From positions 1 through 46,711 of the IMG/VR virus record IMGVR_UViG_3300045243_000017: DNA of 46,711 bases. One strand, 5' to 3'. This DNA is from a virus. The notes under the pieces are model-generated. The model saw only the letters and a list, made by a program, of their open reading frames with translations. It made no database searches and was not told the origin of the DNA. Shown here one piece after another: positions 39,373 through 46,711 of this stretch (its first letter is position 1; every line of letters begins with the position of its first letter). The position numbers and the translations under genes are program-made.

Positions 39373-40839
39373 TTAAGGTTGAAGATTGATAATAATATTG
39401 GAAGTTTCGGCGGAACCCGCTTCTTTAAGCGCACCTTGAACCAACGGCATCTTCCGGGCGTTTCGGTCGGCTTGAGACTGTTGGGCAATCGGTTGGGCGA
39501 ACAAATACCAGCCCACCGCGGTAATGTTGTTGGAGAAGGTTTGAGGATCCCCGAAAGGAATCGAACCCGTCCACACGAGACCGGAAGCCCCGAAACCGCA
39601 AGTAACGGCTTGTTGCATGACAACACCCAAGGCGGCTTTGTAGCCGGTGACCCCCGGGTCGGTTTGTGGGATTTTGGTATTGGTTTGCGCCAAGTAGTTA
39701 AACCCGGCGATTTGAAGGGCCATGGAAAGCCAAATCGAGCCATAAACTTGGTCCCAATAAAGATTGGCGCCGGAAATCAGAACGCAAGGGTAACCATCGA
39801 CCGAGGCGTAAATGTCGGCCCCGTTAGTGGCCGCTTCCCCTTGGGCGTTTCCAATGGTTGAGGTCATGTTGGGGTCAGGAACAATCGAATTCAATTGTTT
39901 CAAGTCAATATCGAGGAAAGTATTCGACCCGGAGAAATCAACGCAATGCGCGCGGAAAGCGTAAGCCGCGGCGAATTTCATGGCATTGAGCCCACCGACT
40001 GTTGAGTCCCCGTAATAAAGAAGGCGAGTATGGGTAAAGGAACCCGAAACGAGTTGAGACCCGATTCCCGCCGCTTGGATATCGGCTTCGGTGTAAGACA
40101 CGATATAAAGCAAAAGTGGCAAGCCTTGAACAATGGCGGCCGCGGCCAAAGTGTCGGTCGAACCGATGGTGGCATAGGTTAAGTTTTGAAGGATCCCGCA
40201 ATAATTCACAACGCCCTGGGTGCGAGTAATGGCAGCCCCCAAGGTTTCAGCTTCTTGGGTATCGGTAATGGTGAACGTGATTGGAGCGATTCCAGCCGTT
40301 TGAAGACTGTTGGCCGCCACGGTGACGGTCGCCGTTTCCCCATAAGTCCCGCCGGTCACAATCTTTAAATCTTGAGAAGCCAAAGAGCCGGTGACCGTCC
40401 ACTTGGATTGACCGGTAACGGCTTGAAGTTTGGTTTGAATGGCTCCGACCGTATCATCCCAATTAATGGCCGCCGTGGTTCCATTGGCGGAAGCAATCTC
40501 AAAAGTCCCGCTTGCCGGTACTCCCGAGAGAGCCAAATCGAATTTATTCAAAAGCAACGTGATGATGATAAGTTGACCGTCACCGCTCAAGAGGTTTGGA
40601 TTTTGAGCGAACCCCGCCACGGCCATTTGATAGGTTTGGGAAGACGAACCGAAGTCGGTCGCCACATCGGAAGAGTTTTGATAAAGCTTATATCCGTTTG
40701 TTCCGAAAGAACTACCCGGGATTTCACTTGAGAAGAGCGCCACGTTGTTGGGGTTGAACTGATTGATTCCAAGAGAGGTTTGAGAAACCGAAACATTGAT
40801 AACTCGAGAAAGCGGAAGAATGTTAGCCGGTGCGGTCAT
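39373..40839 (-). CDS. Tail sheath protein (DUF3383) with inserted domain
   Basis: 488 residues. The N-terminal VINVSVSQTSLGINQFNPNN and the C-terminal region (GYKAALGVVMQQAVTCGFGA, YLFAQPIAQQSQADRNARKM) match DUF3383 contractile sheaths. Residues about 108-205 look like an inserted module: GTFEIASANGTTAAINWDDT, then VGAIQTKLQAVTGQSKWTVT, a pattern also seen in surface domains of other phage tail and capsid proteins. The sheath defines the phage as a myovirus. Confidence 0.9.
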   Translation of the reverse strand: MTAPANILPLSRVINVSVSQTSLGINQFNPNNVALFSSEIPGSSFGTNGYKLYQNSSDVATDFGSSSQTYQMAVAGFAQNPNLLSGDGQLIIITLLLNKFDLALSGVPASGTFEIASANGTTAAINWDDTVGAIQTKLQAVTGQSKWTVTGSLASQDLKIVTGGTYGETATVTVAANSLQTAGIAPITFTITDTQEAETLGAAITRTQGVVNYCGILQNLTYATIGSTDTLAAAAIVQGLPLLLYIVSYTEADIQAAGIGSQLVSGSFTHTRLLYYGDSTVGGLNAMKFAAAYAFRAHCVDFSGSNTFLDIDLKQLNSIVPDPNMTSTIGNAQGEAATNGADIYASVDGYPCVLISGANLYWDQVYGSIWLSMALQIAGFNYLAQTNTKIPQTDPGVTGYKAALGVVMQQAVTCGFGASGLVWTGSIPFGDPQTFSNNITAVGWYLFAQPIAQQSQADRNARKMPLVQGALKEAGSAETSNIIINLQP

Positions 40840-40869
40840 TTTTAAAATCTCCTTTGGGTCCTGGACCCT

Positions 40870-41616
40870 CTACGGTTGAAGTGTAATTTCTGGAGTTAGA
40901 ACTCCATCAAAATAATCAACATCTTGCTTGAGGCTCTTAGAATACAACACCGAAATAGAACACACAAAGCGAAAAAGAATTGCGGCCCCGTCTTGTTCTG
41001 AAATATCTACAAACCCGTTCGGGATTGACGGAAGCTTAAAGGAATTCGCCACCTGTTGATTTTGAGAATAAAATGATTTCAAAGCCATGAGAACTTCTTC
41101 TTGGCGGTAAACCGCTTCCATCGACCGGCTAAAGATGTTCACGTCGATCAAAGCCGCCGTGTTGACCGTTTGGCCCGAGACTTCGCCACCGCCGTTCACC
41201 CCCGCCGGGAATCGCCGATTGGAATAAGGCTTCAAATTCACGATTTTTAAGACTATGTAAAGTGAATCGTTCTCGGGCTGGAAACCCTTTTGGTTGTAAT
41301 AATAAATGTGTTCGTTATCCAAGCCCATGAACTTTTGAATAACGTCCAAAAGCATATCCAAAGCGGAGCCAACCATGATTGTGGCCGTGGCTGTGTCCCC
41401 GTTGTCATCGGTTACCAGGATGGTGTCTATTTGGGAGTTTGGGGGAAGGTTCACGGTCGCCGGGGCCGTGTAAATTCCGGTTACTGCGTTGATCGACCCG
41501 CCGGCCCCGCCACCTTGCACCGAATAGACGTAAGGGGCCGTTCCACCCGCCGCGAGGAAAGAAGCGGTGAGGTTCGGAGTTAAAGCGGTCTTGGTTTGCT
41601 GGATGGTTATACTCAT
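40870..41616 (-). CDS. Neck / tail-terminator protein with N-terminal Ig-like domain
   Basis: 248 residues. Residues about 1-83 are an Ig-like domain (YVYSVQGG..., TDTILVTDDNGDTATATIMV), almost a copy in pattern of the C-terminal domain of the baseplate J-like protein. The remainder (ALDMLLDVIQKFMGL, AALIDVNIFSRSMEAVYRQE, SISVLYSKSLKQDVDYFDG) fits the LIC_12616/gp12-type neck terminator family. It lies between neck genes and sheath. ATG at 41616 overlaps the previous stop as ATGA. Confidence 0.72.
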   Translation of the reverse strand: MSITIQQTKTALTPNLTASFLAAGGTAPYVYSVQGGGAGGSINAVTGIYTAPATVNLPPNSQIDTILVTDDNGDTATATIMVGSALDMLLDVIQKFMGLDNEHIYYYNQKGFQPENDSLYIVLKIVNLKPYSNRRFPAGVNGGGEVSGQTVNTAALIDVNIFSRSMEAVYRQEEVLMALKSFYSQNQQVANSFKLPSIPNGFVDISEQDGAAILFRFVCSISVLYSKSLKQDVDYFDGVLTPEITLQP

Positions 41617-42080
41617 GAAGTCATTGCCTCGCCTTTACCATCGAAAACTATTTTCTCTTCGTTGTCGTAAAGAAGGTTGTAAGGGCTCGTATTGGTGTAA
41701 TCCTGAATTAAGAAGTATTGCATGAATCCATAGATTCGATAGTCGTTCAAATCCATTACCCGGTATTGTTGGCCCTTGTAAATGATGGTGTCGTCCAAAT
41801 TCAACTTCAATTGGGTTTCGGCGAACACCATAAACCACTTCCATTTACGCTCACCTTGCATCCTGATTTGGAGTGAGGTCGGCTTGTGAGGGGTAGGGGC
41901 GCTCCCTTGGAATTTTGTCTCGACAACGGTTTCGGTGACTTTCCCAACCGATGTTTTCTTGGTTACTATCCCAAAATTCATCGTTTGGAACCAATCAAGG
42001 AGCGCATCCGACATATCGGGGACGGAACCTTGGCGAACATTGAACGGTATATTGGCGGCGTTTTTTATTGGGCCACTCAT
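41613..42080 (-). CDS. Head-tail connector / neck protein
   Basis: 155 residues. MSDALLDWFQTMNFGIVTKK and YKGQQYRVMDLNDYRIYGFM then QYFLIQDYTN are beta-rich, as in neck or stopper proteins. ATG at 42080 overlaps the gp10-like stop as ATGA. It lies between gp10-like and terminator-like genes. The specific family is not certain. Confidence 0.65.
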   Translation of the reverse strand: MSGPIKNAANIPFNVRQGSVPDMSDALLDWFQTMNFGIVTKKTSVGKVTETVVETKFQGSAPTPHKPTSLQIRMQGERKWKWFMVFAETQLKLNLDDTIIYKGQQYRVMDLNDYRIYGFMQYFLIQDYTNTSPYNLLYDNEEKIVFDGKGEAMTS

Positions 42081-42565
42081 TCTTTAACCTCGCTCGTGAT
42101 CGAATCCCTCAATTGTTGTGTCTCAACCAACGTCATTTTAACTTTCTTCCTGGTCATGTCGGATTGTTTCCACTTACCGAAACCGCCCGTTTGGAAAGCG
42201 TCTTGGATAATTTCTTCGGCCAATATTCCAATCTTTTTCATCCATGGAACAATTGTACCCGACTTGAGAACTTCTTTCATTTCGGCTTCGCCAACGGCCC
42301 CTTTCTTTTCCATTCGCTCTTGTAAATGGTCAATAAGCGGAACTCTAAGGAAAGACCTTTGGGGAAGATTGTGTTTCGGGCTTCCGTATTCGTGCGCCGC
42401 CCCGATTTCTGAATTGGTAGGGGCTGCCTTCTCTCCCTCTTCCGCGGAACGCTCATTCTTGTCTCCGATGATTCCGACCCGGGTAACGGGCGGTTTTTTC
42501 TTTAAGGCCTTACATAATTGATCAAGCCCCGTAACGTTAATGGTGTCATCATCGAAACGAGCCAT
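42077..42565 (-). CDS. HK97 gp10-like / virion morphogenesis protein
   Basis: 162 residues. TRVGIIGDKNERS, then SEIGAAHEYGSPKHNLPQRS and FLRVPLIDHL are the conserved core of the gp10-like or Mu gpG-type head-tail joining family (the AxxxExG...PxRxFL pattern). It would act in joining or completing the neck. ATG at 42565 shares its A with the preceding TAA (TAATG). Confidence 0.82.
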   Translation of the reverse strand: MARFDDDTINVTGLDQLCKALKKKPPVTRVGIIGDKNERSAEEGEKAAPTNSEIGAAHEYGSPKHNLPQRSFLRVPLIDHLQERMEKKGAVGEAEMKEVLKSGTIVPWMKKIGILAEEIIQDAFQTGGFGKWKQSDMTRKKVKMTLVETQQLRDSITSEVKE

Positions 42566-43002
42566 TACGGTTGTGTCATTTGAGCCGGATTCACGAAGAC
42601 CATTCCGCTCAATTGCGGGAGAACGTACATCAAATATTCTTCCCCATATCCTGTTTTCATCAAATTGGCCAACTCGGGGTTGTCCAATAACCTTTGAGGG
42701 ATAGTGAATGAGGAACTAACCGGCCCGGCGCTCTTTCCCGTCAAAAGGAATGAGGCTTGGCTGTTAAGACCTTGGCCACTCCGCCGAATGCTCAAGACCA
42801 TGTAATGAGCCGCCAAAGCCAAATAATTGTTGTTGTAAGTGCTTTGGTCTGGAAAGAAATCGGGGTTGATGAATGGGTTTACTTTGGTGAAAGCAACGGC
42901 AATATCGGTATCGGTAATGCCTTGGTTGATGTCGGTCGAATAAGTGAAATCCCGAACGAAGTAATTCTTGAAATCAGCCACTTGAGGATTGGTAAAAGCC
43001 AT
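42565..43002 (-). CDS. Head-tail adaptor, DUF4054-like
   Basis: 145 residues from the ATG at 43002 (AGGGGGG Shine-Dalgarno). It begins MAFTNPQVADFKNYFVRDF and has DTDIAVAFTKVNPFINPDFF and NNNYLALAAHYMVLSIRRSG, the helical layout of adaptor proteins that bind under the portal. An ATG-less longer frame to 43035 is not needed. First gene after the capsid terminator. Confidence 0.78.
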   Translation of the reverse strand: MAFTNPQVADFKNYFVRDFTYSTDINQGITDTDIAVAFTKVNPFINPDFFPDQSTYNNNYLALAAHYMVLSIRRSGQGLNSQASFLLTGKSAGPVSSSFTIPQRLLDNPELANLMKTGYGEEYLMYVLPQLSGMVFVNPAQMTQP

Positions 43003-43018
43003 GGGCCCCCCTAAAAAT

Positions 43019-43053
43019 AAAACGCCCCGAGGCAATTAAGCCCCAGGGCGTTT
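43019..43053. terminator. Terminator-like hairpin after the capsid gene
   Basis: AAACGCCC (43020-43027) and GGGCGTTT (43046-43053) form an 8-bp stem between the capsid stop (43075) and the next Shine-Dalgarno. With flanking A/T it could act in both directions. Partial termination here would raise capsid RNA relative to neck and tail RNA. Confidence 0.65.
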
Positions 43054-43074
43054 AGAACTAAAACCTTGTGAGGC

Positions 43075-44205
43075 TTACCCGTTAGCTAAAGAAGCCGCGT
43101 ACTTGAAGTACACCATTTCCAAGGGGCGGAGAGCGGTTAAGCCCGTGAACTGACCCCATGCGCCGTTCTGGAATTGGACGTTGTTCAAGCTGTTGGCCAA
43201 ACTCGTGGTGTAATCCACGGGGATATTCAACCGGAACGATTTCTCGTCATAGTTGTAAAGGGCGTACACTTCGTTGGCCGAATCGCCTCCGAAGCTACCA
43301 GCGAACGCACCGTCCCCATACTTGCAAGGCAAGATTTCGAACTTGCCACGGCCGTCTTTTCCATCGAAGCCGGTCATGATCTGGAGCGCCTCTTCCATGA
43401 CCTGGAGTTTCGACTTTAAGGGGAATTGAGGCGAAGAAGGCGTACACATTCCCAAGTAGTCGCTTTCAGGAATCGCGAAACGATTCGGCCAAGCCGAAGA
43501 AACGCAATTCGTGCGGAATATCTGGAGGATCTTACCCAAGAAGGTGGAATAATCCGTGACGCTCATTTGGGTCAAGGGCCCGGCCAAAGCGGTGGTGTTA
43601 ATGGTGATACCGGGTTGGTTCAAGAGACCCATACATTGCGCCGGGGCTCCGCCAACTCCGTTGAATCCTGGCATACCCAAGAAGGCGATTTGCTGGATAC
43701 CCAAGTCCCAAGCTTTCTTGCGGGACTCTTCCAAGTTGGTGACCAAATCCCAATTTCCGGCTTTGGAAGCCACTTCGAGTTCCATCAAGGTCCAACCGAT
43801 TTCGGTCGCCCAATTGTAAACCTTCGTGGTGACCGTATCGACCGCGGCATTGACAACGGCCAACCGGCCATTGTTTCCACCGAGGTTAATCAATCCCTTG
43901 GTGAAAGAATCCCCCACCAAGAACGAACGATAAGTCACGAGGTTGGTTGACCAAGCGCCTTCGCCCACAACTACGGGCATATAACGGGAAGGCTGGATTT
44001 CGAAGAACTTTTGTTCCGAGACCTTTTTCATGAGCGTGGTCAACGTGGTGATGTTGACCTCCATACCCAAGGCGTTGACTCGGCGCTGGATTTCGTTACA
44101 AATCCTTTGCTCAAGAAGGGAAAGTTTAACTTCCTCGCCCTTCGAGTTTTTTAATGCTTTCGTGCCAACCGGGGGTTGGTCAAAGTTCGTCACGGTGTGA
44201 ATCAT
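43075..44205 (-). CDS. Major capsid protein (DUF2184)
   Basis: 376 residues. RRVNALGMEVNITTLTTLMK, QPSRYMPVVVGEGAWSTNLV, TYRSFLVGDS and TKVYNWATEIGWTLMELEVA are DUF2184 capsid hallmarks, and FAIPESDYLGMCTPSS with YNYDEKSFRLNIPVDYT follows. It should have the HK97 fold. ATG at 44205 has AAGGAG upstream, preceded by a GC hairpin in the leader. It lies after protease-scaffold and decoration genes, as expected. Confidence 0.92.
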   Translation of the reverse strand: MIHTVTNFDQPPVGTKALKNSKGEEVKLSLLEQRICNEIQRRVNALGMEVNITTLTTLMKKVSEQKFFEIQPSRYMPVVVGEGAWSTNLVTYRSFLVGDSFTKGLINLGGNNGRLAVVNAAVDTVTTKVYNWATEIGWTLMELEVASKAGNWDLVTNLEESRKKAWDLGIQQIAFLGMPGFNGVGGAPAQCMGLLNQPGITINTTALAGPLTQMSVTDYSTFLGKILQIFRTNCVSSAWPNRFAIPESDYLGMCTPSSPQFPLKSKLQVMEEALQIMTGFDGKDGRGKFEILPCKYGDGAFAGSFGGDSANEVYALYNYDEKSFRLNIPVDYTTSLANSLNNVQFQNGAWGQFTGLTALRPLEMVYFKYAASLANG

Positions 44206-44227
44206 TTTCTATGCTCCTTTTCTTTTT

Positions 44228-44242
44228 CCGCCCCCTCGGCGG
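44228..44242 (-). promoter_or_regulatory. Leader hairpin before the capsid gene
   Basis: CCGCC (44228-44232) and GGCGG (44238-44242) form a short GC stem ending just upstream of the capsid AAAGGAG. No T run follows on the minus strand, so it is more likely an RNA stabiliser or processing site than a terminator. Confidence 0.4.
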
Positions 44243-44295
44243 GTTCTAAAAAACTGGTTTAAACTTCTTGCTTCACTTCTCGAATCGAATAAATC

Positions 44296-45087
44296 TTAGC
44301 CGGTCACCAACGGGATTGACGGGCACCGCAAGAACACACGGGCCGGAATACCATTGTTGGCCATTTGGTCGTAAGCTTCTCCGACCAAAGAGGCCGAACC
44401 ACTTCCGCCGGCTCCGACAACGTTTTGAACTGCCGCAACCGCGGTGATGTCCAACATAACTTCCGCACCTTTGGCGATTGTCTGGGTGGCGAACAAGCGG
44501 ATGACGTTACCGCCACGGCTAACCGAGATTCGGTCACCGGCCACATAAGAGGGTTTGATGTAATCGTAATTGATGAAGCCCCAAACCGGGTCATTGTTGG
44601 CGGTGCAAGGCGTGAAGGTGGGGAAAGGAGTGTTGGTGTTCACGATCTTGACGGCTTGGCCAGGATAAGCCGTTCCACCGAATCCCGCATCGATGACACC
44701 CTCGAAGGAGTTTGCGGAGAACTGTTGGTCAACCGTACCGGCTATTTCAGTCGGTGCGGCAACGTTCTGGCTCAACTGTTGGGAAAGCGTGGAAGCCATG
44801 GTGAATTGAGTGGACTGTTGAGTTGCGTTGCCGTTTCCGGTGTCCACCGCTTCGGCGACATAATAATAAACCGTGTTGGGGATTAAGCCGGTGTCCTGAA
44901 ATGTGAGAGTGCCGACCGCAAGCAAGGTCGCCACTTCGTTTCCAGCCGCCGGGGTGAACCCGGTAACCGTGGAACGATAAAGATTATGCTTGTAAGGACC
45001 CGTTCCGCCCGTGGACTCGGGAATAGTGATAAGCGCGGATTGAGACTGAATGTTGCTCGCCGTTGGGGGTAATTGCGTCAAAGACAT
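44296..45087 (-). CDS. Capsid decoration protein with FN3-like domain
   Basis: 263 residues. Residues about 10-97 resemble a fibronectin type III or Ig-like fold (TGPYKHNLYRSTVTGF, TLTFQDTGLIPNTVYYYVAE). The C-terminal part (PGQAVKIVNTNTPFP, then AGDRISVSRGGNVIRLFATQ and GAEVMLDITA) matches structural cement or head decoration proteins that stabilise the shell. ATG at 45087 has AAAGGAGT upstream. Order protease, decoration, capsid is canonical. Confidence 0.82.
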   Translation of the reverse strand: MSLTQLPPTASNIQSQSALITIPESTGGTGPYKHNLYRSTVTGFTPAAGNEVATLLAVGTLTFQDTGLIPNTVYYYVAEAVDTGNGNATQQSTQFTMASTLSQQLSQNVAAPTEIAGTVDQQFSANSFEGVIDAGFGGTAYPGQAVKIVNTNTPFPTFTPCTANNDPVWGFINYDYIKPSYVAGDRISVSRGGNVIRLFATQTIAKGAEVMLDITAVAAVQNVVGAGGSGSASLVGEAYDQMANNGIPARVFLRCPSIPLVTG

Positions 45088-45149
45088 TTGAGACTCCTTT
45101 CAAATTACCGTTCTTGCGAACGGCTGGTAAATCCACAACACTTCAAATC

Positions 45150-45815
45150 TTAATACTTAGCTTTTCCTTCCGCGGCCCGGTCGGAGGTCGTCTTGATTTC
45201 CCCGCCGTCTTTATCCTTGGATTGAGCGTTCTTGATCTTTTCAGCTTCCAGCTTGTCGGCTTCAGCTTGAGCGTTCTTTAAGGCATTGAAATGCTCGATA
45301 CTGTTTTTCTTGGCCGCCTGGAGCTTGGCCGGAACTTCCAAACCTTTGGCCAAATACAACTTCTCCAAATCGGAAAGAGCGTTCATCTTTTTCTCTTTCT
45401 CGGCCATTTCGGCTTTCTCGTGGTCTTCAATCTCCTTCGCCTTCCCGGCGATTTCTTTGTCTTCCGCGGGATCCTCGGAGTTGTGTTCTTCGGTGCCTTC
45501 TTCTTTTCCCTCTTCCTTGGGCATCTTGGCTTTCATTTCCTCGTTCTCTTTTTTGAGGGCTTCCATGGCTTCGGAATTGGTTTTGTGCATTTCAAGCAAC
45601 TCACCAACGTTGCACATTTTTCCATCGTGGAGTTTCACTTTGTGGGATAGGTCGGCGGCGTACTCGTTCTTGGCTTCCTTCACTTCTTTTTCATCGGCAT
45701 CATTGACCAGCTTGGAAAGTTCAACTTGCTTTTTTGACTTAGGAAGTTCGACCACCGCACCTTCCAAATCCGCGGTATTTTCGATTTTCTTTTTGCCGAA
45801 TAAGGTAAAAGCCAT
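45150..45815 (-). CDS. Nested in-frame scaffold protein
   Basis: ATG at 45815 (MAFTLFGKKKIENTADLEGA) is preceded by AAAGGAG 8 bases away, inside and in frame with the protease gene. It would give the 221-residue scaffold domain alone, in the way lambda Nu3 lies within gene C. The junction between protease and scaffold domains falls exactly at this codon, which supports a real start. Confidence 0.7.
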   Translation of the reverse strand: MAFTLFGKKKIENTADLEGAVVELPKSKKQVELSKLVNDADEKEVKEAKNEYAADLSHKVKLHDGKMCNVGELLEMHKTNSEAMEALKKENEEMKAKMPKEEGKEEGTEEHNSEDPAEDKEIAGKAKEIEDHEKAEMAEKEKKMNALSDLEKLYLAKGLEVPAKLQAAKKNSIEHFNALKNAQAEADKLEAEKIKNAQSKDKDGGEIKTTSDRAAEGKAKY

Positions 45816-46355
45816 GGTTGAAACTCCTTTTGAATTTTTGAGCGCCATCCGCTCATTTAACTTCTTCGCGTTGTACGCCTTGAACTCTTCCGGCGTCAAA
45901 ATAATACTTTCTTGATACCTTGGCCTTGGCGTTAAAGCCAAGTGTTCGTATTCCCCGGCGGTGATTGCGTTGTTGTACCGCATCCCGTGATACTCACCAG
46001 GTCCGTCTTGTTGCTTTGGGATATAGCTATTCGAAAGAACGAACCCTTTCGATATCGCTTCGTGACCCAAATCACTTTGAATCGTGAATTCCGCCCAATG
46101 GGCCCCATCCGCCTCGTTGAAGAAAGATCGAATCCAAACCCCGGCGATTTCATTTTCCAACTTACTCAAATCAACTTCATCAACGTGGTGAACATAAACC
46201 GGCTTTCCTTGCGCCGTTGGGTCCATGTTCTGGAGTGTCGGTTCTTCGATCAAGATTGTTGGTGCCCCCGGTATTTCGGGGTATTGCGCCAACCCGGCCA
46301 CCATGTGAAGCCCGTAATAAACTTTGGGGAGTTGCGAGGCGTTTTTGAAAGCCAC
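45150..46355 (-). CDS. Prohead protease-scaffold fusion (DUF2213)
   Basis: 401 residues from a GTG at 46355 with AGGGG 7 bases upstream. Residues 1-165 (LIEEPTLQNMDPTAQGKPVY, VHHVDEVDLSKLENEIAGVW, GFVLSNSYIPKQQDG) match DUF2213 proteases. Residues 181-401 are a highly charged, coiled-coil scaffold with EEGKEEGTEEHNSEDPAEDK. The protein should assemble the prohead and be cleaved. An internal ATG with its own Shine-Dalgarno at codon 181 suggests separate scaffold synthesis. Confidence 0.85.
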   Translation of the reverse strand: MAFKNASQLPKVYYGLHMVAGLAQYPEIPGAPTILIEEPTLQNMDPTAQGKPVYVHHVDEVDLSKLENEIAGVWIRSFFNEADGAHWAEFTIQSDLGHEAISKGFVLSNSYIPKQQDGPGEYHGMRYNNAITAGEYEHLALTPRPRYQESIILTPEEFKAYNAKKLNERMALKNSKGVSTMAFTLFGKKKIENTADLEGAVVELPKSKKQVELSKLVNDADEKEVKEAKNEYAADLSHKVKLHDGKMCNVGELLEMHKTNSEAMEALKKENEEMKAKMPKEEGKEEGTEEHNSEDPAEDKEIAGKAKEIEDHEKAEMAEKEKKMNALSDLEKLYLAKGLEVPAKLQAAKKNSIEHFNALKNAQAEADKLEAEKIKNAQSKDKDGGEIKTTSDRAAEGKAKY

Positions 46356-46367
46356 TTTGTTTCCCCT

Positions 46368-46402
46368 AAAAAAAAAGACCCGCTTTCGTTTCGAAAGGGG
46401 CC
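46368..46402 (-). terminator. Intrinsic terminator between minor head and protease genes
   Basis: On the minus strand GGCCCCTTTCG (46392-46402), a three-base loop region and CGAAAGCGGGTC (46377-46388) form a long stem, followed by nine Ts (46368-46376). It is a complete intrinsic terminator inside the head operon. The protease Shine-Dalgarno (AGGGG) lies immediately after the T run. Confidence 0.82.
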
Positions 46403-46424
46403 TTAGAGTTTTCTCTATCAGCTT

Positions 46425-46586
46425 TTAATTTTTTTGCGCCGCGTCAATTTCTTCTCGGTCCGACTTATGAATGAATTCTACATCGACAAGTTTTCCGTGT
46501 GCAATAGAAAAAGTAATTTTGCAATGTTTTAGGTCTAAGCCTCGTTGAAATAATTTCAGAACCAAAGCCGTAAGTTTTTCATTCAT
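46425..46586 (-). CDS. 53-residue hypothetical protein
   Basis: MNEKLTALVLKLFQRGLDLK then HCKITFSIAHGKLVDVEFIH. ATG at 46586 has AAAGG about 7 bases upstream and overlaps the minor head TGA; another ATG one codon earlier (46589) gives an ATGA overlap and is equally possible. Helix then beta hairpin. It ends before the terminator. I recognise no family; similar short ORFs often follow minor head genes. Confidence 0.65.
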   Translation of the reverse strand: MNEKLTALVLKLFQRGLDLKHCKITFSIAHGKLVDVEFIHKSDREEIDAAQKN

Positions 46587-46711
46587 CATGAAGCCTTTGC
46601 GAATTCAACGAGTGGAACGGCTTTACAACGGCATCCATAATCTTGACCAGGATTGTTTCGGCGTATGGGTTCCCCGGGCCCCGTGGTGATTGGTGGCTTG
46701 TCAAACCTTTG
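46586..46711 (-). CDS. Minor head protein, C-terminal part (joins to position 1)
   Basis: The frame enters from the right edge with QRFDKPPITTGPGEPIRR and contains PGQDYGCRCKAVPLVEF before a TGA at 46586-46588. The PGQDxxCRCxAxP pattern is the conserved C-terminus of Mu F/SPP1 gp7-type head-morphogenesis proteins. The first full codon (CAA) starts exactly at 46711, and the left-edge fragment ends in a full codon (GCG) at position 1, so the two halves join in frame. Confidence 0.8.
   Translation of the reverse strand, partial: QRFDKPPITTGPGEPIRRNNPGQDYGCRCKAVPLVEFAKAS

Noticed and set aside
39037-39861. Plus-strand frame of 274 codons opposite tube and sheath genes
   Set aside because: It is antisense across two well-supported structural genes and the gap between them, with no motifs.
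45286-45915. Long plus-strand frame of 209 codons opposite the scaffold region
   Set aside because: It is Ser/Phe-rich and antisense to a Lys/Glu-rich coiled-coil gene, the usual mirror of such composition. No Shine-Dalgarno or family match. No plus-strand gene anywhere in the window has better support.
1-46711. tRNA genes, integrase, partition proteins or transposase
   Set aside because: I looked for T-loop/anticodon arrangements, tyrosine or serine recombinase motifs, ParA Walker motifs and transposase DDE patterns and saw none. This is by-eye inspection, so a divergent member could be missed.

Overview
The window reads as one complete, circularly permuted genome of a contractile-tailed dsDNA phage (myovirus morphology) of about 46.7 kb, opened inside a minor head gene. 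The N-terminal 172 codons of that gene run off the left edge and its last 41 codons run in from the right edge. Joined right-to-left, the reading frame continues without a stop. Every gene I can support is on the minus strand. Most are joined by 1-, 4- or 8-base stop/start overlaps, so nearly the whole genome is a few long, translationally coupled, leftward operons.

Layout in the direction of transcription, starting at about 5.9 kb. The packaging and head module runs from 5.9 kb leftward through the window edge to 42.1 kb. It holds a TerS-like protein, a peptide deformylase-like fragment, small proteins, TerL, portal, a Fis-type helix-turn-helix protein, a minor head protein, a protease with an in-frame nested scaffold, a decoration protein, the DUF2184 major capsid protein and neck proteins. 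The tail module (42.1-30.6 kb) holds a terminator-like protein with an Ig-like domain, a DUF3383 sheath, a tube, a chaperone pair made by -1 frameshifting, a very short tape measure, a small baseplate (Dit-like, plug, hub, Gp138 spike, gp25-like, J-like, DUF2612) and a fibre. From 30.5 to 22.9 kb lies an export and lysis module: three signal-peptide proteins, two of them with long Thr/Pro repeats, then a spanin-like protein, a GH108 lysozyme, more exported proteins, a holin-like protein and a papain-family peptidase.

The early module (22.7-6.1 kb) starts after a strong terminator and behind a 19-bp operator-like palindrome. It contains many small unknown proteins, a RecT-like annealing protein with its coiled-coil partner, three HNH-type proteins, zinc-ribbon proteins, a DUF5131 protein, a MazG-like protein, a HerA-like ATPase, a PAPS-reductase-like PP-loop protein, adenine and cytosine DNA methyltransferases and a PD-(D/E)XK-like protein. 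Inside it, at 17.5-17.7 kb, is a dense cluster of DnaA-box-like 9-mers beside an AT-rich stretch, a good candidate replication origin. Between the early and late modules (5.9-6.06 kb) sit a sigma70-like promoter and a 16-bp site one base away from a bacterial parS sequence.

I see no DNA polymerase, primase, replicative helicase, integrase, partition protein, recognisable lysogeny repressor, tRNA or CRISPR. The phage probably replicates with host enzymes, perhaps from a host-DnaA origin. The host cannot be named from the sequence. Signal peptides, a spanin-like protein and secreted Thr/Pro-repeat proteins fit an uncultured diderm bacterium and a metagenome-assembled phage, but that is inference.
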